DNA of 29,762 nt. Source: Symsagittifera roscoffensis (taxonomy: Eukaryota > Xenacoelomorpha > Acoela > Convolutidae). Position numbers and translations under genes: made by a program. Location of the stretch: assembly GCF_963678635.1 (NCBI RefSeq), contig NC_087064.1, positions 1,985,926-2,015,687 of the forward strand. The letters are read 5' to 3'. Shown piece after piece: positions 1 through 9,401 of the stretch (position 1 is the first letter of the stretch; every line of letters starts with the position of its first letter). The notes below the pieces were generated by a model. That model searched no databases. It was given only the letters and a program-made list of their open reading frames with translations, and had not been told where the DNA came from.

Positions 1-909
1 GTCATAATGATTCTAATACATTTCAAATTTCAAAACATAACAAACTCAAATTTAGTGTTGGGTGACAAAAGACAAACGCCTCAAAGTTGGTTTCAGAAAA
101 GTTGTCGGTTATTGTTCAATTCAATTTCGAACCAAAAAAACTGAGCGAGCAGGCCTATTATAGAAGGGCAAGCCGTAAAACTGTTAATGAAATTTTATGA
201 AAAATTACTCCAGTAGAATTAGTTTTTGAAATATTTGAGCACCATTTTGGGAATGAAAATCTCAAAAACTTTGAAAAAAAAAATCTGCAATAGTGGAAAA
301 AATTTCAGAACTTTTTAACTTTTTTTGTTTTTATTTTTTTTAAATCATTTTTGGATAAAAAATTGTTGAACAAATTGCATATTTCACCAATAATGGCGAT
401 TATGCTTAAACTGTAGGCTGTAATTCAGATCCTTTTATCACACCGCGCCTTCAATTGAGCCTTATTAAAAAAAATATATGATCGTAACATTCTATGCTAT
501 TTGGAAAACCTACTGCTATCTTTTTTTTTGCTATATGTAATCAACTTCGGCCTTTCATTAATTTCTTTCAACAAATTGACTCACTTTTTAATCTAAAAAA
601 ACGAGGTTTAATGTTTTTAAAGGAAAAAGATTTAACTCTTAGTCTATGAAACGTTCAAAAGCTTGTTGAATTTATTTTGCACCAGTGGCAAACAAACACA
701 AAACTGTTAAAAATCTGAAACTTCTGCTAAATCAACCTCGTTTTCATCATGTCATTGAAATCAAAAGAAATTTGAGAGTTTTATTGACAGAAGTTTTAAT
801 CACAAATGTTTTTTAACTAGCTTAGCCTTCCAATCCTGTGACACTAAAACACGCAAAAACGTTTATTCTCTCCCTTATTCATTCCACTGGAGCATCAAAC
901 ATTATACCG
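1..909. other. non-coding AT-rich stretch
   Basis: No reading frame, RNA gene or repeat that I can support. The stretch is AT-rich with short A and T runs. The short open frame beginning near 838 is created by the inverted repeat of the element that follows and is not a gene. Confidence 0.6.
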
Positions 910-918
910 TTGAAAATC

Positions 919-1018
919 GCGTCCAGACAATTCGGCCAAAGACAATTCAGCCGATTTGAAATTCAGACAATTCAGCCAAAATTATCCAGACAATTCAGCC
1001 AGAGAAAATTCAGCCAAT
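919..1018 (+). repeat. left terminal inverted repeat of the composite element
   Basis: Tandem-like units of GACAATTCGGCC or GACAATTCAGCC run from 928 to about 1014. They pair with the reverse complements at 1198-1305 and 1642-1749. The left arm differs from the right arms at several positions, whereas the two right arms look identical to each other. This suggests that the right-arm duplication is younger than the element. Confidence 0.8.
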
Positions 1019-1148
1019 AATAGTGACCGCCGCAGTCGCGCCAACGTGTTGCGAGCTTGCCAACAGAGGGTTGAATTCTATACGAAATTTGGAGCCGGTT
1101 ATTGCCGCAATGCGGCGACGCGCGCGTAGCGCGCCCATCGGCGACCTT

Positions 1149-1311
1149 AAACCAAGAAATAACTCCAATTTCGATTTTTTCTTTCGAATTTAGCGTTATG
1201 TAAAACTGGCAGAATTGTCTCAGGCCGAATTGTTTGTATATTTTTAGCTGAATTGTCTGAATTTCAAATTGGCTGAATTGTCTTTGGCCGAATTGTCTGT
1301 GCGCCTTGAAA
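1149..1311 (+). repeat. direct repeat, copy 1 (core plus right TIR)
   Basis: The 163 bp from 1149 to 1311 recur at 1593-1755 with an offset of 444 bp, and I see no differences. The unit runs from AAACCAAGAAAT in the core to GCGCCTTGAAA at the element end. Confidence 0.85.
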
Positions 1312-1513
1312 GAAAAAAACGAGGTTTATTCGAGAAGGAGTTGGTTAGCGAGTGTAAAAAATCCTATAAATGGGTATTCGATATTTTTTAAAGAACGGCT
1401 ACCTCCAAACGATCGTGACATAAAAAAGTACGTGGATTCCCTGGGTTTAATCACAACCACCTCTAATTGTCAGGTGAAAGTTTATCAAAAAACGGAAGAG
1501 GGCAAATTTTTTA
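1310..1513 (+). mobile_element. captured 204-bp fragment of LINE ORF1
   Basis: The sequence matches 2519-2722 of the neighbouring LINE base for base (offset 1209). It covers part of the RRM/C-terminal region of ORF1 (for example SRRSWLASVKNPINGYSIFF). It has neither a LINE 3' end nor a tail, so it is not a normal 5'-truncated insertion. It abuts the element end (GCGCCTTGAA) on the left and an inverted copy of that end on the right. Both ends look like repair junctions. Confidence 0.85.
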
Positions 1514-1516
1514 AGG

Positions 1517-1576
1517 CTATTTTCAAGGCGCACAGACAATTTTAGGATCCTGGTTGTCTGTGCGCCTTGAAAATAG
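1517..1576. repeat. perfect 23-bp inverted repeat with 14-nt spacer
   Basis: The arm at 1517-1539 is the exact reverse complement of 1554-1576; the spacer contains the palindrome AGGATCCT. Each arm consists of the transposon end (TTGTCTGTGCGC) plus the target duplication and further flank (TTGAAAATAG). Genomic flank was therefore copied inward together with the transposon end. Confidence 0.85.
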
Positions 1577-1592
1577 TTGTCTGTGCGCCTTG

Positions 1593-1755
1593 AAACCAAG
1601 AAATAACTCCAATTTCGATTTTTTCTTTCGAATTTAGCGTTATGTAAAACTGGCAGAATTGTCTCAGGCCGAATTGTTTGTATATTTTTAGCTGAATTGT
1701 CTGAATTTCAAATTGGCTGAATTGTCTTTGGCCGAATTGTCTGTGCGCCTTGAAA
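1593..1755 (+). repeat. direct repeat, copy 2 (core plus right TIR)
   Basis: Second copy of the 163-bp unit at 1149-1311. It provides the outermost right end of the element at 1749 and runs directly into the target duplication. Confidence 0.85.
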
Positions 1756-1757
1756 AT

Positions 1758-2124
1758 AGTTCAATATCACTCTTGTATTGAAAAATTGGCATCATAGAGA
1801 TTTTTTAAACATTGAAGTTATATTGTAATTTGATTTCAACAAGTTGTTTCAACAAAAACTCATGCCACTTGAAAACTGTTAGGTTTTGGATCATCGTAAT
1901 TACAATTAGAGTAAAATTAGAGTAAAATTTTTGATAGCGACCTTAAAAAATTAATTTGAAAAAAAAACATTGAACGCGTAGAGAACAGTTGGTCGTTTTC
2001 TTGCAAAACTTTCTTGCTGAGTGTGAAAAAAAACATTCCGAATTCAGAAAAGATCAATTCAAATTTCTTAAAAGCTCAGTTTAAACACTTTGCGGTTTGT
2101 TTTTAATTAATATTCCTTTATACA
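1758..2124. other. presumed LINE 5' flank / untranslated leader
   Basis: There is no open frame of note. The LINE 5' untranslated region must lie here because ORF1 starts at 2125, but I cannot place the exact 5' end: no target duplication pairing with the 3' end was visible. Confidence 0.4.
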
Positions 2125-3032
2125 ATGGATACTATTATAAACCAGAGCAGCAACTTAGAGGTCTTTAAGAAGACCATTGGGAAGATCCAGGATCCTAATA
2201 TTCGATCCGATCTTGATTTTCTCCTACAACAAAATTCAGATAAAGATCAAATAATTACCAGATTACAAAACAAAATTACAGACCTTGAGGTGAGAGTATG
2301 TGGACAGGAACGCTACACATCAAAGGACTGTGTTATTATGGAGAATCTACCATTGGTTGATGATAAAGGTTTGACACTCTCTCAACAGGTTTGCAACTTC
2401 TTACGAAACTTTTTGAATTATGATACGACCCCGAGCAATTTTAAGGCTTGCCATTTTTTGGGACCCTGGAGAGACCTTAATCGCCCCCCAGCTGTCATCA
2501 TCAAATTCATATATTTCGAAGAAAAAAACGAGGTTTATTCGAGAAGGAGTTGGTTAGCGAGTGTAAAAAATCCTATAAATGGGTATTCGATATTTTTTAA
2601 AGAACGGCTACCTCCAAACGATCGTGACATAAAAAAGTACGTGGATTCCCTGGGTTTAATCACAACCACCTCTAATTGTCAGGTGAAAGTTTATCAAAAA
2701 ACGGAAGAGGGCAAATTTTTTACGGTGAATGTGAACTCGACAAAGGCTGTTGACGATATTTGTGTGAGAGCTGTTAAACGACATACAAAAAAGATGTGGT
2801 TGAAAACTCGTGTACAACAGATCAAATCTATATTCCAAAGGATACTGATGGTGAAATTAGAAATTTATTGAAAAGGCTGCGGGACTCTCCGGAAGAAAGA
2901 GCTGGTGTTGAGTTACTAACTGATTATATTCAATTACGGAAAAAACCGCAGAGAGATAATACTGCTGACAAACTGGTTGGAGCGAACAAAGCACTATTTC
3001 AACCTGAAAATTCACACAATGCAGAATGTTAA
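2125..3032 (+). pseudogene. LINE ORF1 (RNA-binding protein), one frameshift
   Basis: This encodes the nucleic-acid-binding partner of the LINE, which coats its RNA. From ATG 2125 the protein starts with a short helical, probably coiled-coil stretch (about residues 30-58, DKDQIITRLQNKITDLEV). An RRM-like domain follows (about 62-150, with VIMENLPL and PPAVIIKFIYF), then the basic C-terminal domain (about 150-215, SRRSWLAS...IFFKERLPPNDRDIKKYV), as in Transposase_22 ORF1 proteins. Frame 1 meets a stop at 2869-2871. The plausible C-terminal part (DQIYIPKDTDGEIRNLLKRL) is in frame 3 and runs to TAA at 3030. The frame changes near the A6 run at 2787-2792, which fits loss of one A. ORF2 begins 78 bp further on. 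Confidence 0.85.
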
Positions 3033-3110
3033 AGGAGAAGTGACTTCTATCTCATAAAGTCAAAGAAATACTTTTAGTTTTTGTTTAAAGGGTACAACCT
3101 GGTTATCCTA

Positions 3111-3806
3111 ATGGAGAAAAGTGGAGATGTTTTATTTTTAAATGTGCAATCGTTGCGTAACCATCATGACCAGCTATGTGTACTTGTTGCTTCACTTTCA
3201 ATTAGACCGGCAGTAGTTGCGTTATGTGAAACTTGGCTCAATCAAAACGATGAAATTAATATTTATGGACTTGATGGGTACCACAAAGGAGTTTTCATTA
3301 ATCGTCCTAACAGAATTGGAGGGGGAGTGGCCTTCTTTGTAAGAAATGACCTGGATTTTTTATATACTGTGCATGAAAATGAAATTGAGCATGTAATGGT
3401 TAAGTTTTTGAATTCTTCGGGCAAAAAATTTAGCTTGACCATAATTTATAGACCACCATCTTTTAAGATTAGGAATTTTTTTGCCCAACTTGACCAATTA
3501 CTATATGACATCAAAACTTTTTCTTCTGAAATGTATCTGGTTGGTGATTTTAATGTAGATTTACTTAATAAACGGTCATATGGTGTTATTGAAGAATACC
3601 GGATGATTTTGACTTTTTTTGACTTAACTGTTAATGAAAATGAAGCAACACGGGTAACAACAAAATCTTCGACATGCCTGGATCACTTCATATCGAATAA
3701 AAAAAGTGATGTTCAAGTTCTGAAAACATCTTTAAGTGATCATTACGCATTAAAATTTCCTCTCCACTTCATACAGCGATTTGAAGCCATTGGTAAACGC
3801 GAATAA
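3111..3806 (+). pseudogene. LINE ORF2, apurinic-type endonuclease domain
   Basis: This is the N-terminal endonuclease of ORF2, which nicks target DNA to prime reverse transcription. Starting at ATG 3111, the visible family blocks are LNVQSLRNH (residues about 10-18), ALCETWL (catalytic Glu), GGGVAFFVR, LTIIYRPPS, YLVGDFNVDL (Asp/Asn pair), STCLDHFIS and SDHYAL (terminal Asp-His pair). The catalytic set appears complete. Downstream of SDHYALKFPLHF the reading frame is lost around 3760-3780: this frame stops at 3804-3806, and the ORF2 continuation is in frame 1 from 3781. Confidence 0.9.
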
Positions 3807-4620
3807 TTTGCTGAAAGTTCTTTTTTTATTAGACCAAAAATTGAAAAAATGCCTAGCTATTGAAAAAGATGTTGATAAAACAATTGCTATAATAACCCAA
3901 ACAATTTTGGAAGTTTTTGATAAGTTTGCTCCCGTGAAAAAGTGCATTACAAAAAATAAAAAACACTGGCTAACAAAAGAAGTTGTTGTAGCATGTCGAA
4001 GGCGAGATGAAGCTCACAAACAAATGATTTCAAAACCATCTATCGAAAATTGTGAAAACTTCCGAAAACAGAAAAATTTTGCGAAATCAGCCACGCGGAA
4101 TGCTATTTGAAATTTTTATGATTCAAAGATGAACAATTGTTCCGATGCCTCGTCTAAGTTTAAGGTTTTCAATACCTTCTCTAATAAATACCGTGAGCAA
4201 AAATGTAAAATAGATGTTGATACAATGAATGATTTTTTTACCAATATTGGACAACGTCTGGCTGATAGCATAAAAAAAACAGCTAATTTTGTTTTTGAAA
4301 GTCCTTCAATTGAACAAACATGTGCGCTTCATTTCGCTGATGAAATTGAGATGAACAAAGTGATTACTTCTTTAAAAAACAAAGCTTCCTCTGGTCATGA
4401 TGGTCTGAGTAATAATATTGTTCAAATTTGTGCACCAGTCATCGCACCCTACTTGACTTCAGTTTTTAACCAATGCATACATCTTGAAACATTTCCCGAC
4501 TCGTTTAAAATAGCAAAAATTCTTGGGTTGCATAAGGAGGGAAGTTGGGATATTCCTAACAACTATAGACCAATCAGCTTGTTAACATCTTTCAGTAAAA
4601 TTTTCGAGAAATTGTTATAA
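3781..4620 (+). pseudogene. LINE ORF2, linker and RT N-terminal region, two in-frame stops
   Basis: Frame 1 continues ORF2 after the frameshift. The linker between endonuclease and RT contains KKHWLTKEVVVACRRRDEAH, a region usually written 'PWxTxEI...RRRD' in related LINEs. TGA at 4108-4110 interrupts it just before NFYDSKMNNCSDASSKF. The RT N-terminal blocks follow: NKASSGHDGLSNNIV (RT block 0/1), FPDSFKIAKILGLHKEG and NNYRPISLLTSFSKIFEKLL (RT block 2). TAA at 4618-4620 then interrupts the same frame. Both stops are single codons with no loss of frame, so they look like point mutations. Confidence 0.9.
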
Positions 4621-5898
4621 AAGCGAATGATGTCTTTCGCAACAAAGTTTAAAATAATTTCTACCAAACAGTTTGGATTTCAGAAAAATCATTCGTGTGT
4701 TCATGCCATCACTAAAATAACAGAATATATCAGGAAATCGATTGAGAGAAAACAGTACGGATTTGCTATTTTTGTAGATCTTAAGAAAGCATTTGATACA
4801 GTTAATCATGATATACTCTTTGAAAAACTGTGCCTATTGGGATTTCGGGGAAAATTTGGAAATTTGCTAAAGAGTTATTTTCAAAATAGAAGACAATTTG
4901 TTCAAAATGGCTTAGAAATCTCGTCTTTAAAAAACATAACATGTGGAGTGCCACAAGGTTCAGTGCTAGGTCCCTTATTATTTTTGCTTTACATCAATGA
5001 TATAACAGATCATTTTGACTACAGTGAAATAACTATTTTTACGGATGATACAACAATGATTGGAAGTGAATCATCAACCTCAATACAGCTAAACTTGCAA
5101 AAGGAACTGTCAAAAGTTGATGACTGGTGCAAAAGTAACAAACTTACCATCAACACCGGGAAATCTAAACTAATGTGCTTTGGAAAGAATTTCAGTAATC
5201 AAAACACTTTTTATATAGGAGAAAATAATCTAACCTATACTAGTTCTTTTAAGTATTTAGGAGTAACCATTGATAACAAATTGAAATTTACTCAGCATAT
5301 TGATTTAATTTGCCTTAAAATGGCCACGTTCAATGGAATTTTGTATCGAGCTCGAAATTATTTCTCGAAAAATGCCTTAATTCTTTTTTACAAATCATAT
5401 ATCGTACCAGTAATATCATATGGACTCATTGTTTATGGATGCTCATCTAAGCAAAATCTCATGAAAATTTTAGTAGCCCAAAAAAAATTATTGCGCACCA
5501 TTGCATTCAAAAGAAAATTTGAACATATATCACATATTTTTGAAGAACATAATATTGAAGCTGTACATGATATGTTTTTGAGGCAATTAGTGTCCGAAAC
5601 AGTATTGCAGGTTCATGGAACATCACCGTTAAAATTCTTGGAAAAACATAACGTTAAGGCCAAAAGAATGACAAGGTTTTCGAGTAAGGGTCTCGTTAAT
5701 TCTTTTTTTACGACGTCGCGTATCACTGAAAAATCAATTGAAGGTAAAATAGTAAAATGCTTCAATTTTCTGCAAAAAAATGATCTTTTACCTACTGATT
5801 TGAAAAGTTATTCTAGTCATCAGCTCGCAAGATTCAAAAAGCAGCTTTTCTTATTATATATCAGAGATAACAAGGTGTTGATGGAAATTTTGTTATAA
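4621..5898 (+). pseudogene. LINE ORF2, reverse transcriptase catalytic core and C-terminus
   Basis: The open frame continues after the TAA at 4618. RT blocks in order: KQFGFQKNHSC, AIFVDLKKAFDTVNHDILF (first catalytic Asp), CGVPQGSVLGPLLFLLYIND, IFTDDTTMIGS (catalytic Asp pair), WCKSNKLTINTGKSKLMCF and FKYLGVTIDNKLKF. The usual (F/Y)ADD box reads FTDD here; both aspartates are present. A C-terminal region of about 170 residues without recognisable RNase H ends at TAA 5896-5898. Codon content and frame are otherwise well preserved, which implies recent death. Confidence 0.93.
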
Positions 5899-6068
5899 TA
5901 TAGGCTAATTTAAGTATACTATTATCTCCAATTTTTTTTCCGTTGCTGGGGTGCTACTTGATGGGCTGCACAGCCCGTATAGATACTCCTGATGCATTAT
6001 ACATATAATTTCTTTATTATTGTGTATAATTGTATCGAATTCAAATTTATTTAAATTTAAATTTAAAT
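5899..6068 (+). other. LINE 3' untranslated region and simple-repeat tail
   Basis: The segment contains the hairpin-like GGGCTGCACAGCCC at about 5960-5973, then a terminal run of alternating ATTTAA units at 6042-6068. CR1/L2/Jockey-type elements often have a short 3' hairpin and a microsatellite tail; the assignment of the end is inference. Confidence 0.5.
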
Positions 6069-6379
6069 GTTTGTTTTACAACCTAACAAAATGCAAAATT
6101 TGCTTATTACATTGACTTTTGATTAATTTTTTTGTTCTATTTCAAAAAAACCTGAGCTGAAAAAACTTTTAAAACTATCATATCTATTATTTTATTCTTT
6201 GACTAAAATGATGCAATATTTTGGCTCTGTTAGTGTTGTTCTTAGACCAATTTCTTCTTTAGTACTAGCTCTCTTCGAACAGAATTGCCTACATCATCCG
6301 AGTCGTTTTGCCGCCTGCGCACAAAATAAAAAAGTTTTTTTTAGGGTAAAGGATTATGAGAGTGTGGAAAAAATCCTTT

Positions 6380-6650
6380 TAGGACATTTGGCACGCGGAA
6401 TTTTATGTGCTGTCGAGGCGTTAGCCGTGATTTAATCCGGCTTAGAAGTCATTCCATTTTAAATATTGGTTAACTCTCTAGACTTCTCAGTACCTTTTCT
6501 TGTAATGCATTATTTTGTATTTTTTGCATGTACGAAAAAACCTTTTAAAGTTTCTTTCCATTTTTTGTGAAAAAAATCTTTCCATTTACGCCGAGGAGAA
6601 GTGGGTTTCACTCACAGCTTAGCTCTGATACGAGAAAACTTTCAATGGGA
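6380..6650 (+). repeat. degenerate Helentron-like repeat (3' part)
   Basis: GATTTAATCCGGCTTAGAAG (from about 6430) followed by TTAGCTCTGATACGAGAAAA (about 6619) lines up with the order and spacing of the family at 13690-13958 and with the reverse complement of the copies at 20660-23433. The stem of the terminal hairpin is mutated. Assigned by eye. Confidence 0.4.
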
Positions 6651-8223
6651 ATGACGGAGTTTTTGCGCCTTGGGCCTGAATGTTTTCTCCGGGCAGTTTT
6701 TGTTTCATTATGTTCAGTCACTTTTGACGGAATTTATCACCTGAAAGCCAGGTGTTTCAAGAGCTCAAAATTAAGAAACATATTTCAACTGCGATCAATT
6801 TTGCAAAAATGATTAGGGGTTAAAGATTTACGCGCAATAAGTTTTCGAGCAAGTAAAACTTAAGCGGCTTACTAAACCAATCAAAATTGAACAGATGCAG
6901 GCAACTTGCTTTTATTCTTGCGTTACCAGACGCAAATTATATCACTAGACGCAAGTTATATTTTTATTAAAAAGAAAAAAAAAACATTTTTTTTGCATAA
7001 TTTTTTATATAGTTTTTTGAGTACATTTTTTGACCGAAACAAAGCCAGATTGGGCCTTGCCCTAATACGCTCAAAATCATTAACAATTGACAAAGAATTA
7101 TTTTATATTATATGTTTTTCGTATATATAAGTAAGACTCAAATATCAATCAAGATTCAATAAATAATTCATGCGCAAAAAGCCTAATACCTGTCTTACCG
7201 CTTACATACACCAAATATAGAAAGGTAATACGGAAAGCTAAGCATAAGTAAAGATTAGCTTGTGTAATAGGTATATAAGCGCGCTTGAAAAAAAATAGGA
7301 TTTCTTTTTTCTCCAAATGTAATTACCAAGTAGCTATCATAATAGCCACTTTTGGCAGAGTATAATGATCTTCGCTAGAGGTGAACTAGAAAAGATAATC
7401 TGAACTGTTTTTTTCTTTTCAATCGGATTAGACTGGCCCTGAAAAACTCAGGTTGATACCAAATTTGGCAATTATTTTTTCTTTCTTGGTCGTTCACTTA
7501 TTTTTATCACATCGTCTCAGGTGTTATGAATTACAGATATGGCCCCAACTAAAGACATTAACGATATCTATTTAAAACTAACAGTTACTCCCAATCATTA
7601 TTTTTCATTTCTCAGTTCTTCAAAATAACTTCACAATCAAATTTAGTACACTTCTATTTTTGTCAACACTTTTTTGTTTTCATTTAACTGCCGTTAGTGT
7701 TTATTCACGAGTCAAGAAAGGCCGACATGAAAAGATAATGAAAGCACATTTATACTTTGAAAAAATTGCATCACACCTTTGAAGCTTCTCTTTTCACCCC
7801 TTCTTGGTTGACAGAAAAAAGTTCTTTCAATTTATACCAACTTCGAACTAAATTAACTTGGATTTGTTTCTATATTTACTTCATTTCTGGTTTATTGGAT
7901 TCACAATAGGGGCATTTAAAGAATTCTGTTTTCCTGTCTTTTTTTAGTCTCATCTGATGTTATTTGGCCACGCAACTCATACAAATCAGCCCGCAGCCGA
8001 TGAAGAGACTTCTTTTTACTGCCTTATTTGGTGCCAATCCAGTTAATTTAGCTGGTAATGCCTCTTGCGCCTCGACAGGCTTTTAATGGACTGTAAATTC
8101 CAGTCAATTTTGGAGTGTCGGGCGGGATAAGTGGATTAGAAAAGGGATAGAAGTTCAAGTTCACAAGAGGAGTGAAATAATTACAATTACACTCTTTTCG
8201 GGTCCCTTAGGACAGGTGCTAAG

Positions 8224-8249
8224 CCCACCCCCACCATTACGAGGGTGGG
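8224..8249. other. GC hairpin in the presumed leader
   Basis: CCCACCC (8224-8230) pairs with GGGTGGG (8243-8249) across a 12-nt loop, 45 bases before the ATG at 8295. It could form a stem in a leader RNA or be chance; no known element is recognised. Confidence 0.3.
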
Positions 8250-8294
8250 TTACTTCACTCAACTACACTATCAGCGAGGAGGTATGACATTTGT

Positions 8295-9400
8295 ATGAAT
8301 GAAATGCACTCCAGTGCGACTGCAACGTATATTCCCCCTCCCCCTCCCCCTCCCCCTCCCCCTGTGGAATCACCCGCGGCAGAATACTTGATATCTTCTT
8401 CTGCTCTCGCTACTGCTATTCAAACATCAGAAAAGGAAATGGGAGGAAAGGAGCCCCCCACTGGCTGCCTATTCTTATCAATAACCCCCTGCAATTCCAG
8501 CTCAACTAGTTTAATTGACTTGACATCAGCCGCGAGCGATGAAGAAGCAAATTGCCAGTGCCAGTTTTATGGGGCCGATAGCCAAGCAGATAGCAGCGAA
8601 GAATTTAACAGCAGCAATAAAGCAGAATTCTTATCAGCCAACGTCAAAGTGGGAAAAGAAGACACTGCTGCCGTTTCCTTTTTAAGCGCCTCCTGCTCAT
8701 ATTCACAAGAGGACTGGAGAGCTAACCCAGAAAAAGACCGGCAGTTACCGGAACCAGAATTCAAATTAAAACACTTGGGCGAATTCCTGATTAGCACTTC
8801 ATTTTTCAACACGTCAATACCAAAGAAAGACCAGTCCTCCCCCGCGCCGCCGGCCTCGCCCACTCAGAAATCAACAGACTCTGAAACACTGATTTCGAAT
8901 AAACTCTTCATTTTCACAGCACCCTTGGCTGAATTCAGCAACTATTGTGCATCTTACAGCTTCTCAAACATGCTTGCTTTACCCAACAAACATTCAACAA
9001 AGTCATCATTCAACATAACTCGAAGTCACTCCTCGACTACTTTTGTCAGTATTAATGATGATAATAACAATAACTCATCACCATCCGTAAGTTCTTTATC
9101 TCAACAACATAACCGCAAACTTACCAAAGAGCAAACCACAAATTCACAAAGAGTTCACGATTGCATTCCTGAAGAGAACAACGTAGATACTGCCAGCTCG
9201 AAAGCCAGAGTCAGATTTAAATCCGAATCATCGCTGGACAGGATATCCTCAAATAACCGAAACAAGTCGGCCGCCAAGCCGAAAAAGAAACATCAGCGAT
9301 TTCACTCGTCTCACTCAGCCGAAAATTTGAAATTAGTGCAAACTCAAAAAAGATATCAAAAAGCGACGTCACAAAACGGTGCCGGAGAGACAGTGGGGGG
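8295..9400 (+). CDS. unknown gene, first coding exon, frame A (poly-Pro, Ser/Asn-rich region)
   Basis: I do not recognise this protein. ATG 8295 is the first in frame after a stop at 8220-8222; an upstream coding exon joining between them cannot be excluded. Residues 14-23 are ten prolines, encoded by (CCCCCT)n. The next 340 or so residues are low-complexity and probably disordered, rich in Ser, Asn, Lys and Glu (for example KARVRFKSESSLDRISSNNR, then KPKKKHQRFHSSHSAENLKL). Base composition is clearly richer in G+C than the flanks, which supports coding. This frame remains open to 9623, but beyond about 9400 its translation looks less protein-like than that of the -1 frame, where the gene appears to continue. 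There are no signal peptide or membrane segments. Confidence 0.6.
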
Positions 9401-9401
9401 T
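9395..9401 (+). promoter_or_regulatory. in-frame G GGG GGT heptamer at the frame change
   Basis: In frame A the codons read GTG GGG GGT CAA (9393-9404). G GGG GGT therefore has the X XXY YYZ phasing of a -1 slippery site, and a -1 slip leads exactly into frame B. A one-base deletion in the G6 run, in the genome or the assembly, would look the same. I did not find a convincing downstream pseudoknot by eye. Confidence 0.35.

Larger units (their letters stand above)
918..1749. mobile_element. composite TIR DNA transposon (non-autonomous), 8-bp target duplication
   Basis: The element is flanked by TTGAAAAT at 910-917 and again at 1750-1757, an 8-bp target duplication of the size made by hAT-type transposases. 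The left end reads GCGTCCAGACAATTCGGCC and the reverse complement of the right end reads GCGCACAGACAATTCGGCC. Each arm is about 100 bp and is itself built from repeats of GACAATTC(A/G)GCC. There is no transposase. The middle (about 1019-1197) is GC-rich, with alternating GCGC. The element is rearranged: its right part occurs twice, with a piece of LINE between the copies. The superfamily is inferred from the duplication length only; a Mutator-like origin is possible if the duplication is 9 bp. Confidence 0.75.
2125..6068 (+). mobile_element. non-LTR retrotransposon (LINE, CR1/L2/Jockey-like), two-ORF, degenerate
   Basis: The order is ORF1 with an L1-ORF1p-like RNA-binding domain, then ORF2 with an apurinic-type endonuclease followed by a reverse transcriptase. 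A short 3' untranslated region ends in an A/T-rich simple repeat (ATTTAAATTTAAATTTAA). That layout and the GVPQGSVLGPLLFLLYIND block fit the Jockey/CR1/L2 group. RNase H and integrase domains are absent. Two frameshifts and two in-frame stops disable it. Exact ends are not defined. A 204-bp piece of ORF1 also sits upstream at 1310-1513. Confidence 0.9.
6069..8294. other. intergenic region upstream of the unknown gene
   Basis: There are no convincing coding regions. The three open frames of 60-80 codons between 6199 and 7130 are AT-rich and lack protein-like composition. An old Helentron-like fragment lies at about 6380-6650. The last few hundred bases before 8295 become slightly more GC-rich and probably hold the promoter and leader of the downstream gene, but I see no clear TATA box or initiator that I would defend. 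Confidence 0.5.

Noticed and set aside
838-1020. 60-codon frame with repeated QFGQRQFSRF
   Set aside because: Produced by the GACAATTC(A/G)GCC repeats of the transposon arm.
1306-1545. 79-codon frame with SRRSWLASVKNP
   Set aside because: It is the captured fragment of LINE ORF1, not a separate gene.
8567-8863. Minus-strand open frame of 98 codons
   Set aside because: Antisense of the Ser-rich coding exon; no splice or start context.
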